DNA of 64,000 nt from Streptomyces sp. A 4/2 (GTDB lineage: Bacteria > Actinomycetota > Actinomycetes > Streptomycetales > Streptomycetaceae): contig NZ_CALNVW010000019.1 in the NCBI RefSeq assembly GCF_940670765.1, positions 405,489-469,488 of the forward strand, written 5' to 3'. The position numbers and the translations under genes are program-made. This document shows, in pieces, positions 33,399 through 49,327 of this stretch. The notes beneath the pieces were generated by a model. It saw only the letters and a list, made by a program, of their open reading frames with translations. It was not told the origin of the DNA and ran no database searches. The first letter of the stretch is position 1. Every line of letters starts with the position of its first letter.

Positions 33399-35300
33399 GT
33401 GACCACTGCAGAACCGACACGTGAAGAAGACGGGAGCAGCCCCCGCGCCGGGGGCCGGATACGCCTGCCCTCATGGGGCGAGTCGCCGCCCGGATCGCGC
33501 CCTTCCGGCCGCATGCCGTGGTCCTGGCTGACCCGCCACCCGGTCGTCACGGTGACCGCCGTGGCGGCGGTCACGCACATCCTCTGGTTCTTCTTCTTCG
33601 CCAACAGCGGCGGCGACATCGCGGCGCAGGACGCCTGGGCGGAGTTCGTCGGCCGGCACCCGGCGTCCGCGTACAACCTCGCCTGGTACGGCGGGATGCA
33701 CCCCGTCTCGTACAGCGTCGTCTCCCCGTACCTGATGTCGGTGCTCGGCGTCCGGTCCACGATGATGATCGCCGGTACGGTCTCGGCCGCGCTGACCACG
33801 CTGATCCTGGTCCGCCTCCGCGCGGTCCGCAATCCGCTGCTGTGCGGGCTCGCCGCCGACTTCGCGCTGCTCTGCAACGCCCTGTCGGGGCGGGTGACGT
33901 TCGGGCTCGGCACGATGTTCGGGCTGGGCGCGGTGGCGGCGGTGTTCTGCTGGCCGCACCGCTGGCGGACGAAGCGCTGGGCGAAGGCCGCGGTCGCCGC
34001 CCCGCTCGCCGGGCTCGCGACGGCGAGCAGCCCGGTGGCCGGTCTGTTCCTGGGCGTGGTGGCCACCGCCCTCTTCCTCAACAAACGGCGCCCCGGCGCG
34101 TACGCCCTGGGGCTCGCCCCGGTCGCCGTGGTCGCGCTCTCCGCCTGGCTGTTCCCGTTCTCCGGCACCCAGCCGATGTCGGTGGGCACGGTCTCACTGC
34201 CCCTCCTGTACGGGATCCTCGTCCTCCTGCTGGTCCCGAAGAAGTGGCGGACCGTCCGTACGGGCGCGGCCGTCTACTCGGTGGGCGTCGTCCTGACGTG
34301 GCTGATCGACTCGCAGATCGGCTCGAACATCTCGCGCCTCCCGATGGTCTTCGCCGGGGTGGTGCTGCTGGCGGCGCTGCCGTACACGGTGCCGCGCTCC
34401 CGCAAGTGGTACGCGGTGGTGATCGCGTTCATCGGCCTCAACGTGTGGATCGGCTTCAAGGGCGTCGACGACGTGGTGCGCACCGCGCCCGCCGCTTCCT
34501 GGAGCCGCGAACTCGCCCCGCTGGTCAACGAACTCCAGAAGCTGGGCGCGGAGAAGGGCCGGGTCGAGGTGGTCCCGGCCAGCAGCCACCGTGAGGCGTC
34601 GGCGCTCTCCCCGTACGTCAACCTGGCCCGCGGCTGGAACCGTCAGGCCGACATGCAGCGCAACCCGCTCTTCTACGACGACACCCTGGACTCTGCCAGC
34701 TACCGCGCCTGGCTGAGCCGCTGGGCGGTGCGGTACGTGGTGCTGCCGATGGGCCAGCCGGACTCCACCGGGGCGGGCCAGGAGGAGAAGCTGGTCCAGG
34801 ACGGGCTGCCGTATCTGAAGCGGCTCTGGGGCGACGAGAACTGGCAGCTGTTCGCGGTCGACCGGCCCACTCCGATGGCCGACCCGCCGGGGACGGTGGA
34901 GCGGGCGGCGGAGGGCGAGTTGACGCTCCGGGTGAAGAAGGCGGGCCGGGTGCTGATCCGGATTCCGTACTCGCCGTGGCTGGGGCTGGTGGACGAGCAC
35001 GGCAAGAGCGTCGAGCCGCCGCAGGAGACCGAGGCTTCCAAGGGCCGGGCGGACGGGGAGCCGAAGGTCTTCTCCAACGTCAACGGCTGTCTGGTGAAGA
35101 CGGACAAGGACGCGGACGGCGACGAATGGACGGAGCTGCTCGCGCCGAAGCCGGGGGTCTACCACCTGGCTTCCCCCTACCAGCTGCCGCGCGGCACCCC
35201 GTGCCCGGACGAGCTGAAGGACACGCTTCCGGCGGGCGGCGCGGTCCCCGGGGGCGATGTGCTCCCGGCGGCGAGCAGCGCGAGCGGTCCGGGCGGCTGA
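33399..35300 (+). CDS. large polytopic membrane protein with C-terminal soluble domain
   Basis: A 633-residue protein. After a 45-residue cytoplasmic N-terminus there are about ten hydrophobic segments between residues 50 and 365 (for example VTAVAAVTHILWFFFFANSG; LPLLYGILVLLLVP). A soluble domain of about 270 residues follows, with VNLARGWNRQADMQRNPLFY and a late GCLVKTDKDADGDEWTELLAP. The topology, many helices then a C-terminal extracellular domain, is that of GT-C-type glycosyltransferases or related cell-envelope proteins, but I see no clear catalytic motif. AGGAG sits 11 bases before the GTG chosen; a TTG one codon earlier is possible. Follows the carboxypeptidase, so a cell-wall role is plausible. 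Confidence 0.75.
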   Translation: MTTAEPTREEDGSSPRAGGRIRLPSWGESPPGSRPSGRMPWSWLTRHPVVTVTAVAAVTHILWFFFFANSGGDIAAQDAWAEFVGRHPASAYNLAWYGGMHPVSYSVVSPYLMSVLGVRSTMMIAGTVSAALTTLILVRLRAVRNPLLCGLAADFALLCNALSGRVTFGLGTMFGLGAVAAVFCWPHRWRTKRWAKAAVAAPLAGLATASSPVAGLFLGVVATALFLNKRRPGAYALGLAPVAVVALSAWLFPFSGTQPMSVGTVSLPLLYGILVLLLVPKKWRTVRTGAAVYSVGVVLTWLIDSQIGSNISRLPMVFAGVVLLAALPYTVPRSRKWYAVVIAFIGLNVWIGFKGVDDVVRTAPAASWSRELAPLVNELQKLGAEKGRVEVVPASSHREASALSPYVNLARGWNRQADMQRNPLFYDDTLDSASYRAWLSRWAVRYVVLPMGQPDSTGAGQEEKLVQDGLPYLKRLWGDENWQLFAVDRPTPMADPPGTVERAAEGELTLRVKKAGRVLIRIPYSPWLGLVDEHGKSVEPPQETEASKGRADGEPKVFSNVNGCLVKTDKDADGDEWTELLAPKPGVYHLASPYQLPRGTPCPDELKDTLPAGGAVPGGDVLPAASSASGPGG

Positions 35301-35481
35301 GGTAGCGGCAGGTGATCGCTTGCGGTGTTCGCTGCGGTTGCTGGAGAAGCACGTCGCGCCGGTCGGGGACATCCCTGATCCGGATCACTCCACCATCGGG
35401 CGGGTCACTGGCACTTCACCACCCACGACGCACGCATCGAACTCCGCCACCGCTGCCCAAAACATCAGCTGCGATGGTCTG

Positions 35482-37566
35482 CTAGGACACGTCGATGCCG
35501 TACTCCTGGACCAGTTCCTCCAGCCCGCCCCGGTATCCCTTGCCGCCGAGGACGAAGTCCCAGTCCCCGCTGGAGCGGCGGCGGAAGGAGCCGAGCACCA
35601 GGGCGGTTTCATCCGGACGGCCGTCGGAGACCTCCAGCCGGTCCAGTTGGGTTCCCGCGGAGTCCAGCAGCCGGATACCGGCCAGGGTGAACCCGGACAG
35701 GTCAGCCGTGGGATTTGCCTCAGGATCGACTGCGGCAACGATGACGAGGCGGTCGGCTCGTTCGGGCAGTGCGTCGAAGGACACTCGGATGGCAGCCCTG
35801 TCCGGAAGGGCGGGAGGGAGCGCGCGGACCGCGCCGTCGGGTGTCTGGGGGTTGTTGAAGAAGACGAAGTGGTGGTCGTCCAAGACCTGACTGCCGTGGC
35901 AGACGAGCGCGCACACGTCCAGGGCGACGCTGCCCGACCAGTACATGCCCAACATGTTGTGGTCGTCCGTGCTCGTGCCGGTGCCGTTGTCCGGCGCTGT
36001 CCGTGGGGCCGGTACGGTGCGGTCACCGCTGCCCAGTCGTCCGCCCAGTCCGTGCCGGTGGAGCAGGTCGACCAATTCCGGGCCCGAGACCAGTTCCAGG
36101 GGCTTGCCATTGGCGAATGTGTGCGAGCCGGGGCCGAATCCGGACGTCGTGACCAGGACGCCCTTGTTGGCACCGGCGTCCTGCACGGTGCCGTACAGGT
36201 CGCGGACAGCTGTCGGGGGCACGGTGTTGCGGTAGCGCTTGACCTGCACGACGATCTTGCCGCCACGAATCGGGGTCGGGTCCAGCGCATCGACGTCCAC
36301 GCCGCCGTCGTTGGAGCGCTGGGTCGTCACCGCCTGCATCCCCATGGCCCGGAACAGTTCCGCGACCAGGGACTCGAAGGCGATGGGGTCCATCTCGTAC
36401 AGATCCGGCTCTTCGTCCCCTCCGTGCGTGACGACGTCGTTGCCGATGTCTTCGGGAACCCGGCCGGGCCGCACCGTCGCGCCCTGGTCAGGCCGCGGTG
36501 ACAGCTGGCCCCGTAACCCGTCCACCAGGCAATCGACAGCGTTCACCTGCTCCAGATGCAGTTCGGCGAAGGTCGAACGTGCCGCCATGACCGTGGCCAG
36601 GAACATGTGACCCCGTCTGCCGGTCGCCGGATCGTGGGCGTCGACGAAGCCGTTCAGCGCAATGGATTCCAGGGCGCCGAACTCATCTGCCGCGAAGAGA
36701 TCATGCAGAACCAGCAGAAGACACTGCGCGAGCACATCCCGGTACAGCGCACGACGCTGTGTCACCGGGCGAGGGGTCTCTTTCTCCTGATCGGCGGTAG
36801 GCATGTAGCGCACCGACTTCATCTCCGGGACGACGTCATACCGGGGCAGTTCCCAGTTCAGTACCAACTGGCGTGCACCGGAGTCGTATGCGGCGGACAC
36901 CTGACGCGGCAGATCCTCCGGCCATGCGGTCGAGGCGTAGAGGGCAGCGGAGAAGTACTCCACAGCGGCCTCGGAATCAGCGTTGCGAAGTCCCGCCGTC
37001 ATCTCGGAGATGCCGGCGTTGTGCCGACGAATTTCCGCCAGCTGGGCATCGGCCCATTGCTGGTACTGAAGTTGGTAGGCGGCCAACTGCTGCTGACGCT
37101 GTACCTCCGCAGCCTGGGCAGCCTGCCAGTCACGCTCGAACCGGGACCGCGCTTCCGCCTGCGCCTGGGTCCGCTGGGACGCCGTCCAGCCGCCCTGCGA
37201 CTGGTACTGGTTCGGATCAGGCATCCGGATGGGATGAGCGAGCGGGCCCGGGGAAAAGGTCTCGATCTGCTCGGGCCGGGCAAGGGCGCCGGCTCTGAAC
37301 GCCGGAGCCCGGCATCCCGCCACCAGCAGACCCTGCAACGAGTCGACCCGCGCGTCGAGTTCCTCCGTCCGCCGCCTGGCGTCCGCCTCCCGCTGCTGCC
37401 GGTACGCCACCCGCTGCTCACGATGACTGAGTGTCAGTTCTCGCTGGTGGGCACGCTGCTGCCGTTCCTGATCGCGCTGATATCTGGCCTGAGCCTCCCG
37501 CTGACGTTGCTGTTGACGTTGCGCCTCGGCCCAGATACCGACCAACCCACTGGAGCGACGACTCAT
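35482..37566 (-). CDS. coiled-coil / Mrr-like restriction endonuclease / TerD fusion protein
   Basis: A 694-residue three-part protein. Residues 1-190 are Arg/Gln/Ala-rich helices, probably coiled coil (QRQQQRQREAQARYQRDQER). A helical middle follows. Residues about 392-510 form a restriction-endonuclease-fold domain of the Mrr type: FESLVAELF, then GGVDVDAL (D424) and VVQVKRY (Q441-x-K443), giving the D...QxK active site, then a strand GVLVTTSGFGPGSHTFANG. Residues 538-694 are a TerD domain (MLGMYWSGSVALDVCAL, HHFVFFNNPQTPDGAV, DRLVIVAAVDPEA), a calcium-binding fold of tellurite/stress-resistance proteins. It is divergent from the unknown protein at 37809 and the giant ATPase at 40246. A DNA-cleaving effector sensed or assembled through TerD is a reasonable reading, not proven. 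Confidence 0.85.
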   Translation of the reverse strand: MSRRSSGLVGIWAEAQRQQQRQREAQARYQRDQERQQRAHQRELTLSHREQRVAYRQQREADARRRTEELDARVDSLQGLLVAGCRAPAFRAGALARPEQIETFSPGPLAHPIRMPDPNQYQSQGGWTASQRTQAQAEARSRFERDWQAAQAAEVQRQQQLAAYQLQYQQWADAQLAEIRRHNAGISEMTAGLRNADSEAAVEYFSAALYASTAWPEDLPRQVSAAYDSGARQLVLNWELPRYDVVPEMKSVRYMPTADQEKETPRPVTQRRALYRDVLAQCLLLVLHDLFAADEFGALESIALNGFVDAHDPATGRRGHMFLATVMAARSTFAELHLEQVNAVDCLVDGLRGQLSPRPDQGATVRPGRVPEDIGNDVVTHGGDEEPDLYEMDPIAFESLVAELFRAMGMQAVTTQRSNDGGVDVDALDPTPIRGGKIVVQVKRYRNTVPPTAVRDLYGTVQDAGANKGVLVTTSGFGPGSHTFANGKPLELVSGPELVDLLHRHGLGGRLGSGDRTVPAPRTAPDNGTGTSTDDHNMLGMYWSGSVALDVCALVCHGSQVLDDHHFVFFNNPQTPDGAVRALPPALPDRAAIRVSFDALPERADRLVIVAAVDPEANPTADLSGFTLAGIRLLDSAGTQLDRLEVSDGRPDETALVLGSFRRRSSGDWDFVLGGKGYRGGLEELVQEYGIDVS

Positions 37567-37727
37567 GCTCTACAGGCCCTCCCCCACCAGAGACTTGGCA
37601 TTCATGTGCCAGTCCTGGCCCCATAACCAGCAGTGATGAGGCGACTCCCGTCGGCAATCCTCGCCTCGCTCGTCCACTTGCCACCGTGCTCCAGGACCAC
37701 CGCGTCGGCGTGCGGTGAACGCGGAGT

Positions 37728-37742
37728 CGGCCACGGTGGCCG
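37728..37742. promoter_or_regulatory. perfect palindrome in the divergent promoter region
   Basis: CGGCCAC-G-GTGGCCG, 7+1+7 bases, about 70 bases before the 37809 start and 160 from the endonuclease-TerD start. It may be the operator of the locus; a chance palindrome is not excluded at this GC content. Confidence 0.45.
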
Positions 37743-37808
37743 GATCCCGCGTTGCGAGCCGGTCCGGCCCTTCACTTTCCAGCGGTGTCACGTGAACATG
37801 GACAACAT

Positions 37809-40151
37809 ATGCGATTAATCAGTGACAGCGGCACTTCCTCCAGAGTTTGGCGGCCCTACCTGGATCCGCCCCTGATCTCTCCCGAGATGATCCAGCCCGG
37901 CTCGGGCGCTCCTCCGGGCGCGGCACCGCTGCGGCGCTATCTGAGGGAGCTCGTCGCGCACCGAGCCGCGCCTGTGCATACCGCGGTGGCCTTCAACGCT
38001 CTCTATTTCGGGTTCGATACGGAAGCAGGCGGGTACGTCGGAGGGCCGCTGGACATCGGAGACTTTCCGTCCGTCGCTCTCGGCGACCAGGTGGAGGCAC
38101 TACCGGTTGGCGCCATGATCAATGTGCGCACGGGGGGTGACCTGCTGCCGGCCGAGGTGGTCTACAAGGAAGGAGCTCACCCGGACCTCGACAACGGGGG
38201 ACATACCCCGGGGTGGTTGTCGGGGGCTCCATCCGGCGCCCGAGGGCCCGGCGTGCGGGCGGTGACGGAGACTCCGAGCCTGCGCGAGCGCCTCGTCTTC
38301 GATACGGCCGCATTCGGACAGGGTCTTGCCACGACGGCTGAACGACTCAACAGGCTCAGCCGCCGCGGCACGCTCGACGCGTACGGTCACTTGGTCGTCG
38401 ACGCCCGGTACGCCGGATCCGAGGGCGATCTCGATGACGCTTCCTACTACGCCCGCTACTTGATGACCCGAGGCCGGGAGCAACTGAACAGCTCTCTGGC
38501 GCCGATGCCGCTGAGGTTGATGCTGTCTCCCGACAGCTCCTCGGAGGATCTGGAAGCCGCTCTGATCAGGCTCATGAGCGTGATCCGTCAGACGCTGGCG
38601 TCGCTGCCCGAGGTGCGGATCTGGGGTGACTATGCATTCACCCGTGTCTCCATGGCCGCCCGGCTTGCGGATCCGGGGCCGGTGGGGCGGGATGCTCTGG
38701 AAGCACTTGCCCAGTCTGTTGTCCGGTCGGCAGCGCCGATCGGACGCCGTCGTTCGGACCACCGCAAGAAGACCGTCTACACCGCTCTCGGCCCGGTCCT
38801 GCGCACGTTGCCCGGGGCTTCGGGACTCCTCAGGACCACGGCCTATCCGCTTGCCATCAGCCAGGCCAACGTCCTGTTGGCCGATCTCCTCCGCGGGGAG
38901 GCGGACGAGGAGACGGGACTTCTCCCCAACGGCGTCCGGCTGTCCCTGGACGACTGCTGGCAGGGCGGCGGGGTGTGGCGTTCCGAGTACGCGGCAGAGG
39001 GAGGCCCGGCTGCGACGCCCGCGGTGTCACCGTACGATCCGGCTGGGCGTGGCTGGGCCGAGAGCCAACCGCCTGTTCCGCCGACTCCACAGCCCGGGGG
39101 TTCGGGCTCACCGGCCGACGCGAGCGCGGGGAGTGCGGAGCCTGCTGCTGGTGAGGGAGGCTGGCCCGACGACCGGCGGCTCGGAGAGCCAGTCCGTACG
39201 GCCGACAGGCCGGACCGGATCGAGTGGACGCAGCCCCTACGGGCTCGGCACGTGTCGGAAGGATTCCTGCCCCTTCCGGAAGACGTCCTGGCCGGTCTCA
39301 CACGCCCCGGGACGGCCGCGGGTGTGCCGGACGAGTTCGTGCAGATCTCGGTGAGACATGACGGGCACATACTGCCGTCCTCCTTGTCTGACCAGAACGC
39401 CCGGTTCGACAGCGAGTGCGGGCTCGCGGAGGTGCTGTGGCCGCCCGGGTTCTTCCCCGGGATCCTGCTCTCTCTGACGTGGTGCCGCGGCAGCCGGGAA
39501 ATACAGGTCCGAACCGTACGGCTGCCTCGTCCACAGACCATCGACGGGCAGCCGGTCGGGCACCGTTACGACAAGCGGGTGTATACGCGTGACGGAGCGG
39601 GGGGAGTACACCCGCACTTGACCGGCAGCGGCACCGAGGTCGAGTTGCTTGTCATGACCGCTGTTCGACGACTCGGCCTGCTCGACGTCTACGGTCGTGC
39701 ACTGCTCGCCCGCGACCGGTTGCACTCCGCTGTACGACTCGTCATGACGGATGTACTGGTGCACCCCGGGCCGCCGCGTGTGGAGTCTGCCCTCGGACGG
39801 CTCCTTGCCGCCGGCCGTCTCACGGCTCTTCGTGGCAGTCGCAGTGTCGACGGCCTTCCCCACTATCCGTCGAAGCCAGGTGAGTCGGCACTGGAACTGG
39901 TCTGCTACAGCCCACTGGTGGTGGAGGAGAGGCCGCGTGGGGCAGGTCCGGATGAGCCGTCCGGCCAGGGCCGCTCGGTCAATGTTCATCATGTTCCTGG
40001 TTTTCTTCGCTTTATCGGCCATTTGGGGTACGAAGCGAGCGAAGAACAACGACGCTTGTTCCGACAGGACTTCCGGGCTTTCGGGCTGGCGGGAACACCT
40101 GAGCTGCCTCCCGGCTACACCTATGTGCGTCCGCACCAACGGGGTTCCTGA
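37809..40151 (+). CDS. large protein of unknown family, partner of the giant ATPase
   Basis: A 780-residue protein, not recognised. The N-terminal half is alpha/beta (VHTAVAFNALYFGFDTEAGGY; DAYGHLVVDARYAG; IWGDYAFTRVSMAARL). A Pro/Gly/Ala-rich linker lies near residues 405-465. The C-terminal half contains EFVQISVRHDGHILPSSL, then a possible winged helix near residues 650-700 (VESALGRLLAAGRLTALRG). No membrane segment or signal peptide. The ATG at 37809 has no strong ribosome site; a GTG at 37785 in frame is also possible. The next gene begins 94 bases later on the same strand, so the two likely form an operon. Confidence 0.7.
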   Translation: MRLISDSGTSSRVWRPYLDPPLISPEMIQPGSGAPPGAAPLRRYLRELVAHRAAPVHTAVAFNALYFGFDTEAGGYVGGPLDIGDFPSVALGDQVEALPVGAMINVRTGGDLLPAEVVYKEGAHPDLDNGGHTPGWLSGAPSGARGPGVRAVTETPSLRERLVFDTAAFGQGLATTAERLNRLSRRGTLDAYGHLVVDARYAGSEGDLDDASYYARYLMTRGREQLNSSLAPMPLRLMLSPDSSSEDLEAALIRLMSVIRQTLASLPEVRIWGDYAFTRVSMAARLADPGPVGRDALEALAQSVVRSAAPIGRRRSDHRKKTVYTALGPVLRTLPGASGLLRTTAYPLAISQANVLLADLLRGEADEETGLLPNGVRLSLDDCWQGGGVWRSEYAAEGGPAATPAVSPYDPAGRGWAESQPPVPPTPQPGGSGSPADASAGSAEPAAGEGGWPDDRRLGEPVRTADRPDRIEWTQPLRARHVSEGFLPLPEDVLAGLTRPGTAAGVPDEFVQISVRHDGHILPSSLSDQNARFDSECGLAEVLWPPGFFPGILLSLTWCRGSREIQVRTVRLPRPQTIDGQPVGHRYDKRVYTRDGAGGVHPHLTGSGTEVELLVMTAVRRLGLLDVYGRALLARDRLHSAVRLVMTDVLVHPGPPRVESALGRLLAAGRLTALRGSRSVDGLPHYPSKPGESALELVCYSPLVVEERPRGAGPDEPSGQGRSVNVHHVPGFLRFIGHLGYEASEEQRRLFRQDFRAFGLAGTPELPPGYTYVRPHQRGS

Positions 40152-40245
40152 GATGCGGTCTCGACGGTCCACCCGCTCGCACCGAGACGTACGTGTCCCA
40201 GCGCAGGTGTAGAAGCATCGGCACCGCCTACTTGCAGGAGATTGT

Positions 40246-46335
<6,090 letters not shown>

Positions 46336-46345
46336 TGACGTAAAC

Positions 46346-46380
46346 GCGCCGGTTCCAGGCTTTCGGCCCGGAACCGGCGC
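46346..46380. terminator. bidirectional hairpin between convergent genes
   Basis: Perfect 11-base arms GCGCCGGTTCC (46346-46356) and complement (46370-46380), 13-base loop, between the ATPase stop and the GH59 stop. Confidence 0.85.
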
Positions 46381-46397
46381 GGCCTTCGTTCAGCCCG

Positions 46398-49247
46398 CTA
46401 CGAGACGGTGAGATGAACCGGGGCGGTGGCCTCCGACAGCAGGCCGGTCACCGGATCGGTGCCGACCGCGGTGAGTACCGTCCGGCCGGACCGGACGTGC
46501 GTGTCGCAGTGCCAGTTGCCGTTCCGGTCGGTGGGGAGGTTCACGCAGGCCGGTGCGCCGGACAGCGAGACGGTGATCAGTTCGCCCGCGGTGGCGGTGC
46601 CCTCGATCCGCACCTGGCCGGGGTGGACCGTGGCCCGGTCCGCCGGCCTGGTGACCGTCGGTGTCGGGGCCGGCTTGCCGGGCCTGCTCACCAGGGCTCC
46701 GGCGATGGAGGCCCAGGTGCCTTGGGACGCGGGGTTCTTCGTGCCGGTGACGGTCACCGTCAGCGTGTGCTGCTTGTCCGGGTCGAGACCGGTGCGGGTG
46801 AACACCGAGGTCGGCGTCGGGCTGCCGCTGTCGCGGTAGAGGTCGACCGCGGTGGGGGTGCCACCGTCCAGCGATACGTCCACGATGCCCTGGTTGCTGT
46901 AGGTCAGGGACTGAAGGGTGACGTTGTCCCCCTGGAAGGCCAGCTCCGCGTGGTCACCGGTGGTGTTGTTCCAGGTGTTTCCGCTGCCGGACTGCCAGGT
47001 GCCGCTGTACTGCCACTGGTTCGTCGCGCTGCCCGTGGTGTCGTAACCGATGTTCGTCACCACTCCGGGGGCGTGCGCGCCTTCCGGCAGTGACACCGGG
47101 ACGGCAAGGTCGGTCAGGGTGCTGACCTTGAGGTTGTCGTACTGGTCGCCGCCCGAGTAGCCGTCGGCGACGAGGCCGACCTTGCCCGCGGACAGGGTGG
47201 TGTCGGTGACCGAGCCGACCCTGGTGCCGTCGACCGACGCGATGATCAGCGATCCGTCGAAGGTGAGCGCCAGGTTGTGCCAGGTGTTCAGCCCGGCGGC
47301 CGAGGGCAGGGTTCCACCGGCGAGGGACTTCGGGATGTTCCCGGAGCCGTTCGCCAGGTTGATCGACCAGGCACCGGCGTCGCTGAGGGTGAGCGAGTAG
47401 GAGTTCACCTTCGACGGGTCGCCGGTCTGGGCGCCGAGGTTGCTCTGGCGGCCCAGGATCCCGACGGAGCCCGGCTTGGCGTTCCGTACGTCGGCGGACA
47501 CCTGGTAGTTGCTCCAGGCTTTGCCGCCGCCCGTCGTGTACGGGTAGAACGACTCGTGGCTGCCCCACTCCAACGGCCGTACCGGGGTGTCGAGTTGGAC
47601 GCACTTGCCGTGACGGCCCGCGCACGGCTGGACGCTGAACGCGCCCTCCATGTTGGCCAGGAAGCGGGCCTGCTGGCCCTGGGCGCCCTTGTCGAACGAG
47701 TCGGCGTACGGCAGCGGGAGCGGCTTGCTCGAAGGCGAGGCGGCGTTCCCCTTGTGCTGCCCGGTCGTGGTGGTGAACGAGTAGATGGAGTCGGGCTTCA
47801 GGGTCATCGTGACCGTGCCGTGCGCGTCGGGCACCAGCGTCCGGTCCTGTACGAACCACTGCGAACGGTCACCGGACACCAGGTCGGTGCTCCAGACGTG
47901 CACGGGCCGGGTGGACAGGCCGCCGCTGACCGTGAGCGAGACCTTCTGCGGACCGGTGGCCCGGGTCGTCTCGACGACGGAACTCCAGTTCTGGTGGTCG
48001 GGCGACTTGAGGGTCACATAACTGCCGACCTGGTCGGAGGTCTCGCCTCCCAGATAGCCGCTCCCGCCGTCCAGGTACTGCCATCCCGGCTGCGCGAACT
48101 GCGTCGTGTGCGCGGTCACCCAGGTCGACATCCCGACGTCGTACCGGCCCGACCAGGGTTCGTTGGCCAGGACGAGGCCCTGGTCGGCGTAGGCCACGTC
48201 CGAGTAGGCCGAGGCGACGACGGGCCAGTTGACGCTCGCGGTCATCCGGCCGTCGACGTAGTCGATGTTGTTGGCGCGCGCCATCGGCAGGCCGCCGGCG
48301 CTGTACTGCATCGAGCCCTGCTCGCTGGCCCACAACGGTGTCTTCAGCGCCTGGGTGTCCGCCGAGGTACGGCAGTCCGTCTCCACGTTCGGGTAATCGG
48401 AGACCGGCGTGGGGCCGTTCCACCCGCAGGGGTAGTGCTCGCCGATGACGGAGACGGCCTTGGCGAACTCCGCGTCCTGGGCCATGGAGCCACCGACCTC
48501 GGAGAACGAGTCCACCTGATCGGCGGCCACCAGCTTGACGGCTCCGAACCCGTGCTCGTCCAGAGCGGCCCGCAGGTCCTTCCACCAGGCCGTGGTCCAG
48601 CCGCCGCGCTCGTTCCAGCCGCCCAGGTAGGAGATGGTGAGACCCTGTTCCTTGGCGCAGCCCAGCCAGTCGAGCAGGAACTGGATGCCGTTCTGCGAGT
48701 ACATGCTCGAACCGACCCAGCCCGGCGCCGACCAGGTCAGCCCGCTGAGCGTGAGGTGGGGGTTGCGCTTCACCGCCTGGTGGGCGAGCCAGAACTCGTA
48801 CCCCACCTTGCAGTTGATCACCCCGCGGGTCTCTTCGATGGTCTGCTCCGCGCCGGACGTGGTGTTCCCGTCCCCGCCGGTCTCCAGCTTCAGCATCTGC
48901 AGGTTCGCGCCGTAGCCGGGCTTGAAGAGGTAGTCGAGGACGGCGTCGCGCTGCGCGGGCGGGTAGTCGGTCAGCAGTCGGCTGTTGCCGCCGCCGCCGC
49001 TGATCGCGCCGATCCCGTCGAAGGTCCGGCCGGTGTCCTGACCGTTTACCGCGATCGAGGTGTCCGGTATGGCGGTTGCGGTTGTAGCTGCGGCTGTGGC
49101 TGCGTCCGCTCGGGCCGGGGCCAGCAGGACCGCCGCGGCGGCCATGAGCATGGCCAGAACAGCGGTGATCGCGACGAAACGATCCCCGCCGCTCGCCCAT
49201 CGCCTCTGTCGGTAGGTGTCCCTGTATGTATCCCTGTACGTGTCCAT
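46398..49247 (-). CDS. secreted GH59 galactocerebrosidase-like glycoside hydrolase
   Basis: A 949-residue secreted beta-galactosidase-type enzyme. After an odd DTYRDTYRDTYR repeat the signal segment is VAITAVLAMLMAAAAVLLAPARADA. The TIM barrel of family GH59 starts with RTFDGIGAISGGGGNSRLL. The acid/base is in LGGWNERGGW (E213) and the nucleophile in PLWASEQGS (E309). A beta-sandwich and a laminin-G-like domain (SYSLTLSDAGAWSINL; GLNTWHNLALTFDG) follow, then a carbohydrate-binding-like region and a C-terminal Ig-type module. AGGAG lies 8 bases before the ATG. Substrates of the family are galactosyl lipids or galactan; which one is unknown. It follows the second secreted protein on the same strand. 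Confidence 0.88.
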   Translation of the reverse strand: MDTYRDTYRDTYRQRRWASGGDRFVAITAVLAMLMAAAAVLLAPARADAATAAATTATAIPDTSIAVNGQDTGRTFDGIGAISGGGGNSRLLTDYPPAQRDAVLDYLFKPGYGANLQMLKLETGGDGNTTSGAEQTIEETRGVINCKVGYEFWLAHQAVKRNPHLTLSGLTWSAPGWVGSSMYSQNGIQFLLDWLGCAKEQGLTISYLGGWNERGGWTTAWWKDLRAALDEHGFGAVKLVAADQVDSFSEVGGSMAQDAEFAKAVSVIGEHYPCGWNGPTPVSDYPNVETDCRTSADTQALKTPLWASEQGSMQYSAGGLPMARANNIDYVDGRMTASVNWPVVASAYSDVAYADQGLVLANEPWSGRYDVGMSTWVTAHTTQFAQPGWQYLDGGSGYLGGETSDQVGSYVTLKSPDHQNWSSVVETTRATGPQKVSLTVSGGLSTRPVHVWSTDLVSGDRSQWFVQDRTLVPDAHGTVTMTLKPDSIYSFTTTTGQHKGNAASPSSKPLPLPYADSFDKGAQGQQARFLANMEGAFSVQPCAGRHGKCVQLDTPVRPLEWGSHESFYPYTTGGGKAWSNYQVSADVRNAKPGSVGILGRQSNLGAQTGDPSKVNSYSLTLSDAGAWSINLANGSGNIPKSLAGGTLPSAAGLNTWHNLALTFDGSLIIASVDGTRVGSVTDTTLSAGKVGLVADGYSGGDQYDNLKVSTLTDLAVPVSLPEGAHAPGVVTNIGYDTTGSATNQWQYSGTWQSGSGNTWNNTTGDHAELAFQGDNVTLQSLTYSNQGIVDVSLDGGTPTAVDLYRDSGSPTPTSVFTRTGLDPDKQHTLTVTVTGTKNPASQGTWASIAGALVSRPGKPAPTPTVTRPADRATVHPGQVRIEGTATAGELITVSLSGAPACVNLPTDRNGNWHCDTHVRSGRTVLTAVGTDPVTGLLSEATAPVHLTVS

Positions 49248-49327
49248 GGGGCTGTCTCCTGGAGGACGACGTGTTCATCGGGTGGATGACGAAAGCTGTG
49301 GAATCCCGTCCGGAAGCCGGCCGGAAC

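Noticed and set aside
31009..33474. Long minus-strand frame opposite the carboxypeptidase gene
   Set aside because: It is the antisense of the acidic repeat region and catalytic domain; the product is low-complexity and the sense strand carries SxxK, SxN and KTG motifs.
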